DNA from: Datnioides undecimradiatus
Taxonomy: Eukaryota; Chordata; Actinopteri; Lobotiformes; Datnioididae
DNA: 64,000 bases
Reading direction: 5' to 3'
Assembly: GCA_008933995.1 (NCBI GenBank)
Contig: WARS01001600.1
Coordinates: forward strand, 372,001-436,000
Shown: positions 11,425 to 22,122 of the stretch, one piece after another
Layout of the letters: each line of letters begins with the position of its first letter
Position numbering within the stretch: position 1 is the stretch's first letter
Position numbers and translations under genes: made by a program
The notes under the pieces: generated by a model
Seen by the model: the letters and a program-made list of their open reading frames with translations, nothing else
What the model was told of the DNA's origin: nothing
The model's database searches: none

Positions 11425-13128
11425 ATAAACAACCTGCAAAAACAAGAACCTCAAATAGCACGCCAGAACATCTCCCACGAGTCACAGCTGCAATGTTCAA
11501 TAATTGCTTAATTAACAAGTTTTCTGAGAGACTCTTCTGAACACTTCTGAACGCCGCGGACTGCTGTACGAATGTGCAAAAATGAAGCAAAGCTACACAC
11601 ACAGCTGCGCATTCTTTTCCTGCACGCAAACAGCGCACACGAACCATGCAATTAAACTTTCACAATAACGAAGGGCTGATGAAAAGCGCAACAAAGTGCT
11701 GCAGAAGAATGTCTCTCTGTGGAGCTGTGGAGTACTTTCTGTTATGCTCACAGACCAAGGCCTTTATAGAAAACTAATAATAATGTCCCTTCGTTTGCCC
11801 CCTCCCCAGTCCTGCTTCTCCATCTTTTTTAGTTCCTTAGTCTCAAGTGTCAGAAACCCCATTACAGTAATTAAGTCAGCAGACCCTCAAAGAGCTCTCC
11901 TTCAAACAGCCACGGAGGGAGGGAGCGAAGCATGGAGGGGGAGAGATATGGTTGGAAGGAAAGAGATGGATGGAGAGAGGCTTCAGAGAGAGATGATGGA
12001 GGGAAGGAGAGATGAAGCGGTGGATGAGAGGTGGAGGAAACGGCAGAACAAACATGCCTCACAACACGGGCACAAACTGCGAGCAGCAACCCCAGGAAGC
12101 AACTTTAAGGTGCACACGGAGCCTTTTTACCGCAGTAAATCAGCAGCACATTAACTCTGAGAGGCAGCTGTAATTATTATAAACAAATGAGACCAATTTC
12201 CAGATGATTGGCAGCCTCCACCAGCCTCTGCACCTTTACACTGAACGCCACCGGTTGCTCAATGGCTTTGTGGCACAAAACAAGAAGCCAGCGCTCTCCA
12301 TTCTTCTGTGGTGTCATGAGTCATTTCTGAAGTAATAGGGGCCACCCATCACGGTCTAATTTGTTTACTAGTAATTACACTAAGGTATCATAATTATTTT
12401 GATAATGATATTTTAATGTTTTTAAAAGCATCACGTCCTCGAGCGGAAGAAAAGAAGTGACGAGGACGACAAAAGGATTGAGCTTCACTAAAGAGAGCAA
12501 GAAGAGAACAAGCGACAGAGAGGATGCAGGGAAGCAGGAGCAAACTGAGAGGAGTAACGTGCCTGTTAATGAGTGACGAGGCAGCAGCACCTTAAAAACA
12601 AAACAAACAAACAAGCAACAACAACAAAAAAAAATCTTGATTTTTACAAACTGCTCCCACCGATAAGGACGAACTCAGCAGACCCCGGGTTTGAGTTCCC
12701 ATTTGTGGCACCGTAATAACCAATGTGGACACACAAGGAATCACCTCTGTGCAGTATATGCAGCATAAATGACTCCAGAGATGTTTATTATTGTATATAA
12801 ATGTGAAAAAATAGAGAAACAGAAGCTTCAAATGTATTTCTGACGCAAACACCAATAACTCTGGTTTTAAATAGATGCAACAGGAACCCACAAACATAAG
12901 TATTTGAAGTAGATGCTGCAATATTCACCACATCACACTTTAATGTTGTGATGTTTATATACAGACTGTCTTCATAAATGCATGTTTCTCAGCTCGTCCG
13001 ACGTCTCCTGTGCAGTCTGCGGTAATGAACTGGGACGTGAAGAGAGATCAAACGTCACACACGGTTCACGACGAACCTTTATCCTTCGTGAATCTCTGAT
13101 AAATTAGTCGGCTTGGGCTGCGCCCACA

Positions 13129-13342
13129 GAGCGCCTTCCGGGTCTTCTGACCGCTCAGAGTGCTTTACACCACATGTCAGCGTGCATTCATTCAGTCGTG
13201 CACTGATGGAACAGCCATCGGGAGCAATTTGGGGTTCAGCGTCTTGCCCAAGGACACTTCAGCAGGCAGACCGGAGGAGCTGGGGACCAAACCATCGGTC
13301 TTCTGATAGGTGGCCAACCTGCTCTACCTCTGAGCCACAGCC
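13129..13342 (-). mobile_element. tRNA-derived teleost SINE copy
   Basis: On the minus strand the element begins near 13342 with an A-box-like TGGCTCAGAGGTAGAGCAGG. About 45 bp later comes a B-box-like GGTTTGGTCCC (consensus GGTTCGANTCC). Together these form the polymerase III promoter of a tRNA-derived SINE. The body continues with a block containing GTGTCCTTGGGCAAGACGC and GAACCCC, which I remember as a very common interspersed sequence in percomorph genomes. The tail side reaches about 13129. Mismatches in both boxes indicate an old copy. Plus-strand open frames over it are not genes. Confidence 0.72.
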
Positions 13343-14199
13343 GGTTAGATGGTTGGAGTTTATTTGTGTTGCACCGCCCCTACAGACTTAACTGTGTCCT
13401 CCTGCTGGATACATTTCCAAATCTGCTTTCCTCCTTCACGGTGTCAACTCCTCCATCAGAGTCCCGAAGTTCCTGATGCACAATAAGTGTTGACACCCGC
13501 ATGCATTATTCCAACAAGTTAAATCTGGTCCAGCTAGTTCAGAAACGCTGAACCAGTCTTAGTCATTGTCCTCTCGCACTGAAACCAAGATTTGAAAAGT
13601 CACAATAAAAAAGTTGAGCTCACCGCCGTGGAAGCTTTCCCCACTTTGATTTTATTGAGCAAATAGATGACAAGAACATTGGGCATGTATTCAATTCGGC
13701 TTTTATAATCATTCATCGGCGAGGTTACTCGGTCCAGAAGACACGACAGGTCTAAGTAACAAATAAGTAAAAATCAGTTGGAGTTAATGGATCTGTTCGT
13801 TTTTGTCTAACAACCCAACGTGTGACCAGGTGTGACCAGATAGAAATAGACTGAGTGTCCTCTCTGTCGGCCTGCAGGACATGATTAAGGCGACCGAGGG
13901 GAGAAGAAAAGAAAAGAAAGCGAGGAGCTGGAGGAGCTGAGGGGGAAAGAGGCACCGCTGCGATTGGAAAAGACACGGAGCAGAGCAGCAGCAGCCGGCC
14001 ACCTGAACCCCACAGAAACATGAGGTGGGGCGGGAAAGGGACAGGTGTCAGGGCCCCGTGATGAAAGGCTGGCAACAGAGGAGTTATAGACACTGAGGGG
14101 TGGGCGGCTGGAGGGAGGAGAGGGTTGGAGCTTCAGTGCCAGGAGTGCTTAGAGCTGTCCTCCTATATTGATATTCTGAGCTCATAGTTAGCTAAAAAC

Positions 14200-14237
14200 C
14201 CCTCCTCCTCCTCCACCTCCTCCTCCTTCTCCTCCCC
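14200..14237. repeat. (CTC)n trinucleotide array, imperfect
   Basis: CTC/TCC units with a few interruptions. It is a polypyrimidine stretch on the plus strand, followed within 40 bp by CCCTATATGG, a one-mismatch SRF (CArG) site. Confidence 0.85.
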
Positions 14238-14681
14238 TTTTCCCTTCTGAGGGTGATGTCATCCCTATATGGATCCTTTGGTCAGATGCCACCGCCGCTT
14301 ACATCTCTGTCACTGTCACCATCTGCGCACACACGCGTTCACTTAGCCCCGCAGCGACCTACATCTTAATGCACGTTTCCTGCAAAGGGCACAAATATAT
14401 CTGTATCATTAGATGGGTGGAGTCAGCAGAGGATGGGGGCCCGAGTGGAGTGAGTGGAGTGGTCATCCAGCTGCAGGCGGTCCACGGTCTGAGACCTGCT
14501 GGGGCTGGAGGAGCTTTACGGCTTGTTTAGGTTGGCTGAACGTGCCACTTAGAGCCACAGCGCCGGGGTGCGCTCCATTTTAATATATCAGAGTGGTTCC
14601 ACTGGTGTCTGTCCACGTGAGGGAGGGTGGAGCCATAAATCATTTCAAATCATTAGGAATTCATGGTTGGGCGTGGAGGCT

Positions 14682-14682
<1 letters not shown>

Positions 14683-14722
<40 letters not shown>
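14683..14722. repeat. (GT)20 microsatellite
   Basis: A perfect 40-bp dinucleotide run. It produces the Cys-Val repeat in the overlapping plus-strand frames. Confidence 0.97.
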
Positions 14723-14723
<1 letters not shown>

Positions 14724-15131
14724 GCTTTTCTGTGTTTTGATTCGAAAAGAGAAGGTGGCCAAGGGCGTCTGCCACCGAGATTTCATTTTAATTACCGCGC
14801 CGACCACCAAGAGAGGTGCCAGTAAGCATAATACTGAAAAGAGCTTTTTTTTAATAAGAACACTAACTTCAAGCTGTGAGGCAGCAACAACATGACGGGG
14901 GTTCGGGCTGACTGTGGGGAATCTGTGGCAGTTGTTCGCATCAGCTGGAGAGAAATCCCACCAGATTTGCACACGCCTCATATTGCAATGCTAGTATTCA
15001 GATGTATGTGTGTGTGTGTTGGGGACTATCAGTGTATAAAGGGTGGGGAAGTCTGAGTGGGAGGGAGGAAACAGCCGCAGCGCTCTATTTCACTATTGGC
15101 TGTCGATTGATTAAGGAGGTCATCTGAAAGT

Positions 15132-15134
<3 letters not shown>

Positions 15135-15175
<41 letters not shown>
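15135..15175. repeat. (TC)n microsatellite
   Basis: About 35 bp of perfect TC followed by one interrupted unit. The downstream 30 bp (15190-15222) is C-rich with CCCCCGCCCCC-type blocks, so the whole patch is pyrimidine-biased. Confidence 0.95.
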
Positions 15176-15536
15176 GCCACCCAAGTGTGACCCACCCCCT
15201 CCCCCGCCCCCGCCCCCACCCTTTCCTCTGTCCGGAATTACAACGCAAGGCAATTAAAGCCAACCTGCCAGCGACGCGGCGTTCTGGGCTCGTAATTTTT
15301 AACTCGCCGTAATTAAAAGTGTTACAGCAACAGCAGCGGGAGGGAGGTAAGGATGGGTAGGTGTTGGGTGACGAGGTGTGGGGTGATGGATTGACGGACG
15401 GGTCGAAGGTGGCATGGGTGTAGGGAGCGGGAAGGCGACGTGTGACGGCGAAGGGCAAAAGTCAAAGCCTTGAGTTTGATTGGAAAGAGGGATGTGCAGG
15501 AGGGATAAAAGTGGGCGGGTAAAAGAAAAAAGAAGG

Positions 15537-15580
15537 TGTGTGTGAGTATGAGTGTGAGTGTGTGAGTGTGAGTGTGTGTC
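15537..15580. repeat. (GTGTGA)n-like array
   Basis: Alternating GTGTGA and GTGA units across about 44 bp, a compound array derived from (GT)n. Confidence 0.85.
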
Positions 15581-15705
15581 TAACATGTCAACAGGGTCCC
15601 CGGGGGATTACTAATGAGATGACCACGGTGAACTAATTGTGTCTGTTGTGTTCTCTTGTACAATCAATCAATTACCACAGATAGTGTACTGCAGGGCAAC
15701 AACAG

Positions 15706-15760
15706 CGTGTGCGTGTGCGCGCGCATGTGTGTGTGCGCACGTGTGTGTGTGTGTGTGTGA
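15706..15760. repeat. Alternating purine-pyrimidine (GT/GC)n tract
   Basis: GTGTGCGTGTGCGCGCGC, then GTGTGTGTGCGCACGTGT and a (GT)9 run, give about 55 bp of almost unbroken purine-pyrimidine alternation with GC steps. This is the classic composition for Z-DNA formation. Confidence 0.9.
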
Positions 15761-16670
15761 TGGCTTTTCCCTCACAAGACTCCATTTCGTAACAATGCAT
15801 GATGGCGGTACTGTATGTGCCTTGCAATGTGTGCGCATGTGCACCTATTTATCGCTGTCATCGACAGTGTCCAGCTGTGGGTGCCCACCAGTGGTGCTCC
15901 CACACCATGTGGGCATGTGGAAAAATTAAAGAGCAGCTTTGGAAAAAAAAAAAAAAATTGAAATATGCGCCTGAACACATCACGCTGCGTCTGAGAGAGT
16001 GTGAAACCCTACAGACACTGGATGGCTGTGATATTTGGCTAAAAACACTGAATAAACAGTGGAGTCAGTTGAAAATCAATGCAGATGCAAACAGTTTGAA
16101 ATGAGTGCAGGGGTGGTGTCCATGCTGGGGTACTTGAGTTAACCTGACGGGGCTGTGGGGGGTGTTTTTGGACAGATACGCAGTGCATACTGGATACAAA
16201 AGATGGCGTTCAATGGCAGCTACATAAAAAGCACAACTATCTATTATTTTCATTACAGGCGTGCTGAACTGTGAGGCCTGAATATCTCATTTTAATGCCC
16301 TCGCAGGCTTTATGGCTGGTTTTCTGGAGAGAATGAGACACACACAGAAACAGAGAGTACAATATAGATGAAATCAGGAGGGAGGAGAACAGTTACAGCC
16401 CCTTCTGTATTCTCCATCCTTCAGCCTCCTCCCTCCCTGTCTGTCCCTCATCCCTCCTGTGTTGCTATTCCAAATTTTCTTTTTTTTTATTATTATTATC
16501 AGGCCCAATAAAAGAGCGTGAAATGAAAACATAATTGAGTTTTAATTTGTCTGTGGAGCTCCAGCCACCCGCTGACAGAAGCCCGACCAGATCGCTACTC
16601 ACAGCCTCATTAGGGGGCGAAGACAGGGAAGAGGTAAAAGTGCTGCCAGGGAAGGAAGAAAACCTGTATG

Positions 16671-16673
<3 letters not shown>

Positions 16674-16721
<48 letters not shown>
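16674..16721. repeat. (GT)24 microsatellite
   Basis: A perfect 48-bp dinucleotide run, one of the two longest perfect arrays in the window. Confidence 0.97.
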
Positions 16722-16723
<2 letters not shown>

Positions 16724-16880
16724 ATTTACACATCTCTGTTTCCTGCACTGTTTTTTGTTTGCTCTGAAGAACACACAGTGAGCCCAGCTGCAGGACTAGG
16801 TGTGCTTACAGCTTATAAACAAGTGTTTAAGTGGGAAAGCTCAAGTACCCTTAAGTAGCCCCTTATCACCACCACGAGTG

Positions 16881-16934
16881 TGTGTGCATGGCAGTGTGTG
16901 TGTGTGTGTGAGTGTGTGTGTGTGTGTGTGTGTG
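16881..16934. repeat. (GT)n compound microsatellite
   Basis: Two GT runs separated by a GAGT interruption, starting after GCATGGCA. It lies only 160 bp from the (GT)24 array and may share its origin. Confidence 0.92.
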
Positions 16935-19863
16935 ATGTTTCCCTCTCTGGCTCGTGGCTGTGTAAGCCTTGAGCTTCTTAAAGAGCCCGGTGGGACAAGC
17001 AGAGGAACCAGAGCGAGGGCTTAACCTGCCCCGCCCCCATCGCCACCACCTCCGCTCTGCAGCACAGACACACGTCTGCAGCAAAGTGGAGGGAAAGTTG
17101 CCATAAGTGGCGTAAGGTTGTTTTTATAATAAGTTCGCATGCAGCACAGAGTCGATACCTTATCTAGAGCACAATGCTTGAGAGGAATCTCTTACACAAA
17201 CTTTGAAGCTGCTCTAATTGATTTTTCCGGCCTCTGTGGGGCAGCGCTAGCCCGGCTCCAGCCGTCCACGTCTTTGATTTGTTTGCCGATTCAAATATGT
17301 GCGTTGTTGTGCTCAGTGACCGCTGTATCCCTTTGTTAGAGAGGCAGCAGACCAAGCTTTGCATGTGGGATTAAATAAGTAGCTTTCCGGTTATGTTGCA
17401 GGCATAGGCTGTGACTAAAGATGGCCGACTCATCTCCACTTCCTCCTGCTGGATATCTCGCGTGGGGACGTCGGCGTCTTGCTCTGGTGACGTCTGTTTA
17501 GCAGTAATCAGGGTGCGGAGCCACAGCATCAAGGTCCTGCCCATATACCTGCCTGTCACAAGTGCACATAAGCTGTCAATCATGATGTCACACCAAATCA
17601 CATGACATCAAATAACTCATTTAGACCAATACATTCCCCACTTTAACATGCAATTGATGTGTATAATAACCACACATATTTAAGTGAACTCATTCATATA
17701 ATTGATTACCGTAATGTGCAGTGTAATTCAGGTTGCTGGTTGCCCTTGAGTTCTTAGCCCAAATGAGTAGGAGCAGGTGTAGCGACTTACAGGGAGACCT
17801 ACAGACTGGTTGGTCTTATTAAGCACAAAATGAATAAAACGCAACTTAGAACTTACTTACAGGCCAATCTCAATGTGTTTTTAAATGCTTACACTTACAA
17901 AATAACCTGATAAAAGAAGATTAAATGAGCAAACGTGCCAGGAGAGCTAACCGGAGTGGAAAACAGAGATCTGCGTGCTGCCACCTACTGATGTTGTTGG
18001 GTATCGCGCCAAGATATCAAGTCCACAGAGACTCGGTTTCAAAATTTAAAATAAATGATAAGCAAGGCTGTGAATGATAACTAGAATAATTTAGACATTA
18101 GCAAACATGTGCATCACATCTACAACCATGAAAAACAGCAGCAGCAACCCTCACTGCGTGCTGATGATGGCAAACTAACAAGTCCCAGAGAGGCTAACGT
18201 GAGAAGGATATCATCAGTAATGAAGCAATTAAGCCTAATTATCCAACCGAAGCAGCAGAACAAGCTGTTGAAGTCGTGTTTGGGGCCTTTGACACCCTGT
18301 TTGGTCTCCACCAACTCCTCAGACTCCCGAGGAAAGTGTTCTGACTTTTTATTCTGCAAAATGTTCTTTTGAGATGACTAGAAAAGCAAAATCTGAGGGT
18401 TTGTAACTGCGAGAGAGACTTCACGTTGCTTGTCTGATCCACTGTAAATACAAGAAATATTGATCAGTTCACCTTTAATATATCTTCGCTTCACGTCTGG
18501 ACACCGGCGGAGCCCATTTATTGACCCGTCCACCCGCACGTGGTACACTTTGTGATCCAGCTCCCAAAAAGCTGCTGAAAGAAAACATTAAATCAGCTTC
18601 TCGCTCATGTGAATATTTTCATATTTTTTGTGACGGGATTGGAAAGTTTGGAGAGCGTCGTGGCACTTTATTGCTGCCTGCCACCTAAAAAGGCGTTTCG
18701 GGTCGGGCTCATTCAACGCACACTTCTTTCACTCAACCCTCTGATTTCTTATTATTCGGGTTTTCTGGTGGAGTGAAAGAACGCGACGGCACGAGGAAAC
18801 AGTCACTTTCCATCAGCCGTTACCCTAAGCCTTGACCTTTCTCACTGCAGACAGTTTGACTTGTTAAACACAGGTGCCACTGGTAACTGTTAAAATACGT
18901 GCTTTCCATCTTGGCCTTAAAGAGTCGGAGCTCTCTGCTTGTGCTGAATAACTGGAGTCTCTGTTCTGTTTCCACTATTAAGTACAGTGAAGACTTGTTC
19001 TGCATGTAGCTCCTCATCCACCCCAGGCCAAACTTAAATAACAAGACTAAACCATTTCTTTGAAGCCTGCTCCAACGCAACAAAACAGCACATTGCAGTC
19101 GTGTCGTAGTTTTTCTTTTCAGTCAGTCTTCAATCAGAACTAAATCTAGCTTGTATGCAAGAGCATCTCGTGCCCTCAGTGTTAGAAATCAGGGGGAGAA
19201 CTGTGGGAGCGGGAGTGAAGCTGGTCAAACAGGAAACAGTGAAAATGAGATAATGCTTCTGTAAAAACCCTAAAGACTCTTTATCTCAAAAAACAGACCC
19301 CCTAACCCCCCCTCAAAAAAAAAAAAAGTCTCTGTTTAGCACAAGCACAACTAACCACGGATGATGCAGTGTCCATGGCAACCTACCTGGCTTTCTCTGC
19401 CACAGTTTGCTGAATGGGTTTCCTCCTGCCAGTGGCGTGTGAGGCAGCCAGTCGATAGCGGTACATGGTGTAATGAACAGACTATATGAAACAAGGCCAG
19501 GGGCGACACCACTCCAGTGATAAGGGCATGAAAGGAGAAAATGCTGACTGTGTTGAACAAAAATGCAACTATTTAAAGCAGAAGCAGCCCCGGAGCCCAG
19601 CCGTCGAGAAGACAGCGACGAGAACGAGAGAGGCAAATTATCCAGACTGGCCCCGTTCAGCGGTGCTTTGATTCATTTAAGGGGAAATACTAGAAAGGAA
19701 ATAGGAGAATGTGGACGCCATTGGGAGGCAGATCTTCTATTAACTGAACGACAGCGCAGCAGAACTAGTTTTCAATGATTGTGTCAAATAATTTGTCCTC
19801 TCCGTACCCTGACGTTCCTTTTTCAAGTTCACATTACACATTAAAGCCACTTGCTCTGCCAAA

Positions 19864-19874
19864 GATAGATAGAC

Positions 19875-19915
<41 letters not shown>

Positions 19916-19942
19916 CTTTATTAATCCCGAGGGAAATTTAGG
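19864..19942 (-). mobile_element. LINE-like 3' end with (GATA)n tail
   Basis: A (GATA)n array with one GACA interruption (19864-19914) abuts ACTTTATTAATCCCGAGGGA. On the minus strand this reads TCCCTCGGGATTAATAAAGT followed by (TATC)n. That arrangement is a frequent 3' end of teleost non-LTR retroposons, from memory. The body upstream on the minus strand (higher coordinates) is not recognisable, so the copy is 5'-truncated to tens of bases. Confidence 0.6.
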
Positions 19943-21757
19943 AAGAGACGGAAAGACGGGAAAGCCACCTGGATTGTTTCCTGGCAACCTTTTTGTCCAT
20001 TCAAGGTAAAGCTGCTCTCTCCTTTTTGCCCAGAGGTCGCAGGGAGGCAGTCAGATGGAAAATGGAAATGACTAAACCACAGGTGAGTAAGTGCCTTTGG
20101 TTAAATTTTGAAAAGGTAAACACACCATGTGTCACGGAGGAAAAAATGCAACCGAGCCCACGATCACTCCCCCGACCTCAAACCTATACGACCAGCGTCA
20201 ATAAGCGTTTTCTAAGTTGTCGTCTTTATTTAATCAGGATCATTTAATTAATGATAGTGTTGCTCTGTAATCTTCATCTGTCCTGTTGGTCCAGCATGCA
20301 CCCTCTTGTAGCTCCATTTGTGGTCTCCACCAGCTGCTGTGGGACATATCTGTCTATGTTCACTAGCTGCTCTCGATCTGTGTCTGTCTGCTGTTCTGGT
20401 TTTGAGTAGGCGTCCCGCATCGGGCTTGTGCAGCCTTTTCACAGATAGCTGCAACCCGCTGGTGATGAAAATGACGCGATGAGAGAAGTGAGGGTGAACC
20501 AAAACAATAGAGCAAGCTGGCCTCACGCTCAGCTCACTATAAACCTGCAGAAAGCTGATTCAGATGCAGATCCAGGCGGTAGTTCTCCACAGAAGCTTCA
20601 CTTCGACCAGCTTTACGTCATTACACGTTGTCATTTGATCCTCAGCTGAACTTCTAACAGGGAGGTGCTTTTCACTGGACACAGGCTCAGCTCCCAACAA
20701 CCAAACAAACGTGAAACAAACCAACAATGCAAACAAGTAAAAGACAACTGAAAATGCACGTAAATAATACAAAACAACACAAAATATGGTCAGTATGGAC
20801 ACAAAGTATGGACGTACCTCTGGCAGCTTTAATTCAAAACATCTAAAGTTACCCTTTTATACAACAAAAACCCTTTAGCTTCTTTTACAGTGTATTAATT
20901 ACCATTTAGTGCGGTCCATGTGGTCCAGTTTAGCTGTAATGAAATAACTCTTAAAGGAGCGCGCTCATTTTATCCTCGCTCTTTGCCAGTTTATTTTACT
21001 GGAACAAATGAAGGAGCTCCTGGAACCGTCCCATCTGTAAACTGGCCAGGCACCTAAACCGAAGAGTGTGAGCTCCCGCGCACACACGGGCGATCGTGGC
21101 GGCGCGCCCTCCCCGTGTTCATTATCATTATTATGTCTGCGTAACACAAATAGTCCCACTCGCTCTGCTCTTATTGACATAGTGTTACGTTACTTTACAC
21201 ATTACGCTTCCCTCCAGGGGGGGGATTTCCTGCATGTAATAGCCTCGCTCCGTATCACACTGTACGCTCATGGCTGCGCACACGCACACACTTTAAAACA
21301 CACGCACTGTCACATACCACACAGGCACTCCTGGCAAGTTAAACTAACATGAAATGAAAGGGGAAAACGATCCCTGTCTCTCTAATCTGTTTAATCTACA
21401 CCTCCTCCAATCTCCCTTTCCATCTCCGCCTTCCCTCGTGCGATCTCTCCATCTCTCTCCCTCCATAACTACTCTCTCCCTCTCGCCCTCCTTCCATTTA
21501 ACAACTCTTTACCCATCCTCCACTTCTGATCCAATCTCCCCGTCTGCCCCCTCGCTCCTTCGTTCTCTGCTCTCCTCCCTCCTCGGGGCCTGACAGCCTG
21601 AGTGGAGTCAGTCCGGGGCTCTAACCTCCTCACACCCTCCTCTCTGCCTCCACTCAATCCATCTCTTCTGAAAAACATAAATACCAGTTTCCTATTACAT
21701 CAGTCTGATGAAGCCAGCAGCTGAGGCAAGATTACATTACTGCTGAGAACAATACCT

Positions 21758-21798
21758 GTGTGTGTGTGCGCGCGCGTGCATGTCTGTGTGTGTATGTC
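21758..21798. repeat. GT/GC alternating tract
   Basis: GTGTGTGTGCGCGCGCGTGCATG and following GT units: about 40 bp of purine-pyrimidine alternation, with Z-DNA potential like 15706-15760. Confidence 0.85.
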
Positions 21799-22110
21799 TT
21801 TTGTGCTTGTGTGTATGTGTCAATCAATCAATCCATCAAACTGTATTTGCTTTTGGTCCCTTGGGAGAGATGTATGCTTGTGTGTGTGTGTGTGTGTATA
21901 TCTTTAGCCTTTTATGAAACACTCTCTCACTCCAGAGCCTTTCTGTGTGCATATAAAAGCAAAGAGACAAAAGGCAAAGTGAGAAAGTCTAATCTTATGC
22001 TACAGAAAAGAGAGACTTGTGCTCGTGTTTGTGTGTGCCTGTGTGTGCGTGCGCCTGTAAATCCGATTGATTGCAGCTATAATTAAATTGTATGTGCTCC
22101 CAGAGATCAG

Positions 22111-22122
22111 CCCCCCCCCCCC
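22111..22122. repeat. Poly(C) run
   Basis: Twelve consecutive cytosines followed by C-rich sequence. It is unstable sequence and a likely site of length error in assembly. Confidence 0.9.

Larger units (their letters stand above)
6622..13128. other. Intergenic stretch without a recognisable gene
   Basis: No frame here has a recognisable domain; the longest open frame (8350-8739 plus, 129 codons) matches nothing I know. Contents noted: a GT-rich low-complexity patch at 9562-9612, a hAT-like end at 11424, and short (CA)n runs at 8933-8945 and 10471-10485. Two unique-looking AT-rich patches (about 7400-7450 and 12150-12260) have the texture of conserved non-coding sequence, but this cannot be tested here. 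Confidence 0.6.
13343..19863. other. Intergenic, microsatellite-dense stretch
   Basis: No gene is recognisable. At least seven simple-sequence arrays of more than 30 bp fall between 14.2 and 17.0 kb. Between them, unique sequence at about 15226-15325 and 16478-16560 carries AATTA-type motifs and could be regulatory. The (CA)n arrays create spurious frames on both strands, for example 14593-14895 plus and 14661-14981 minus. Confidence 0.6.

Noticed and set aside
13270-13345. Functional tRNA gene
   Set aside because: A- and B-box-like sequences are present, but the cloverleaf is not intact and a SINE body follows.
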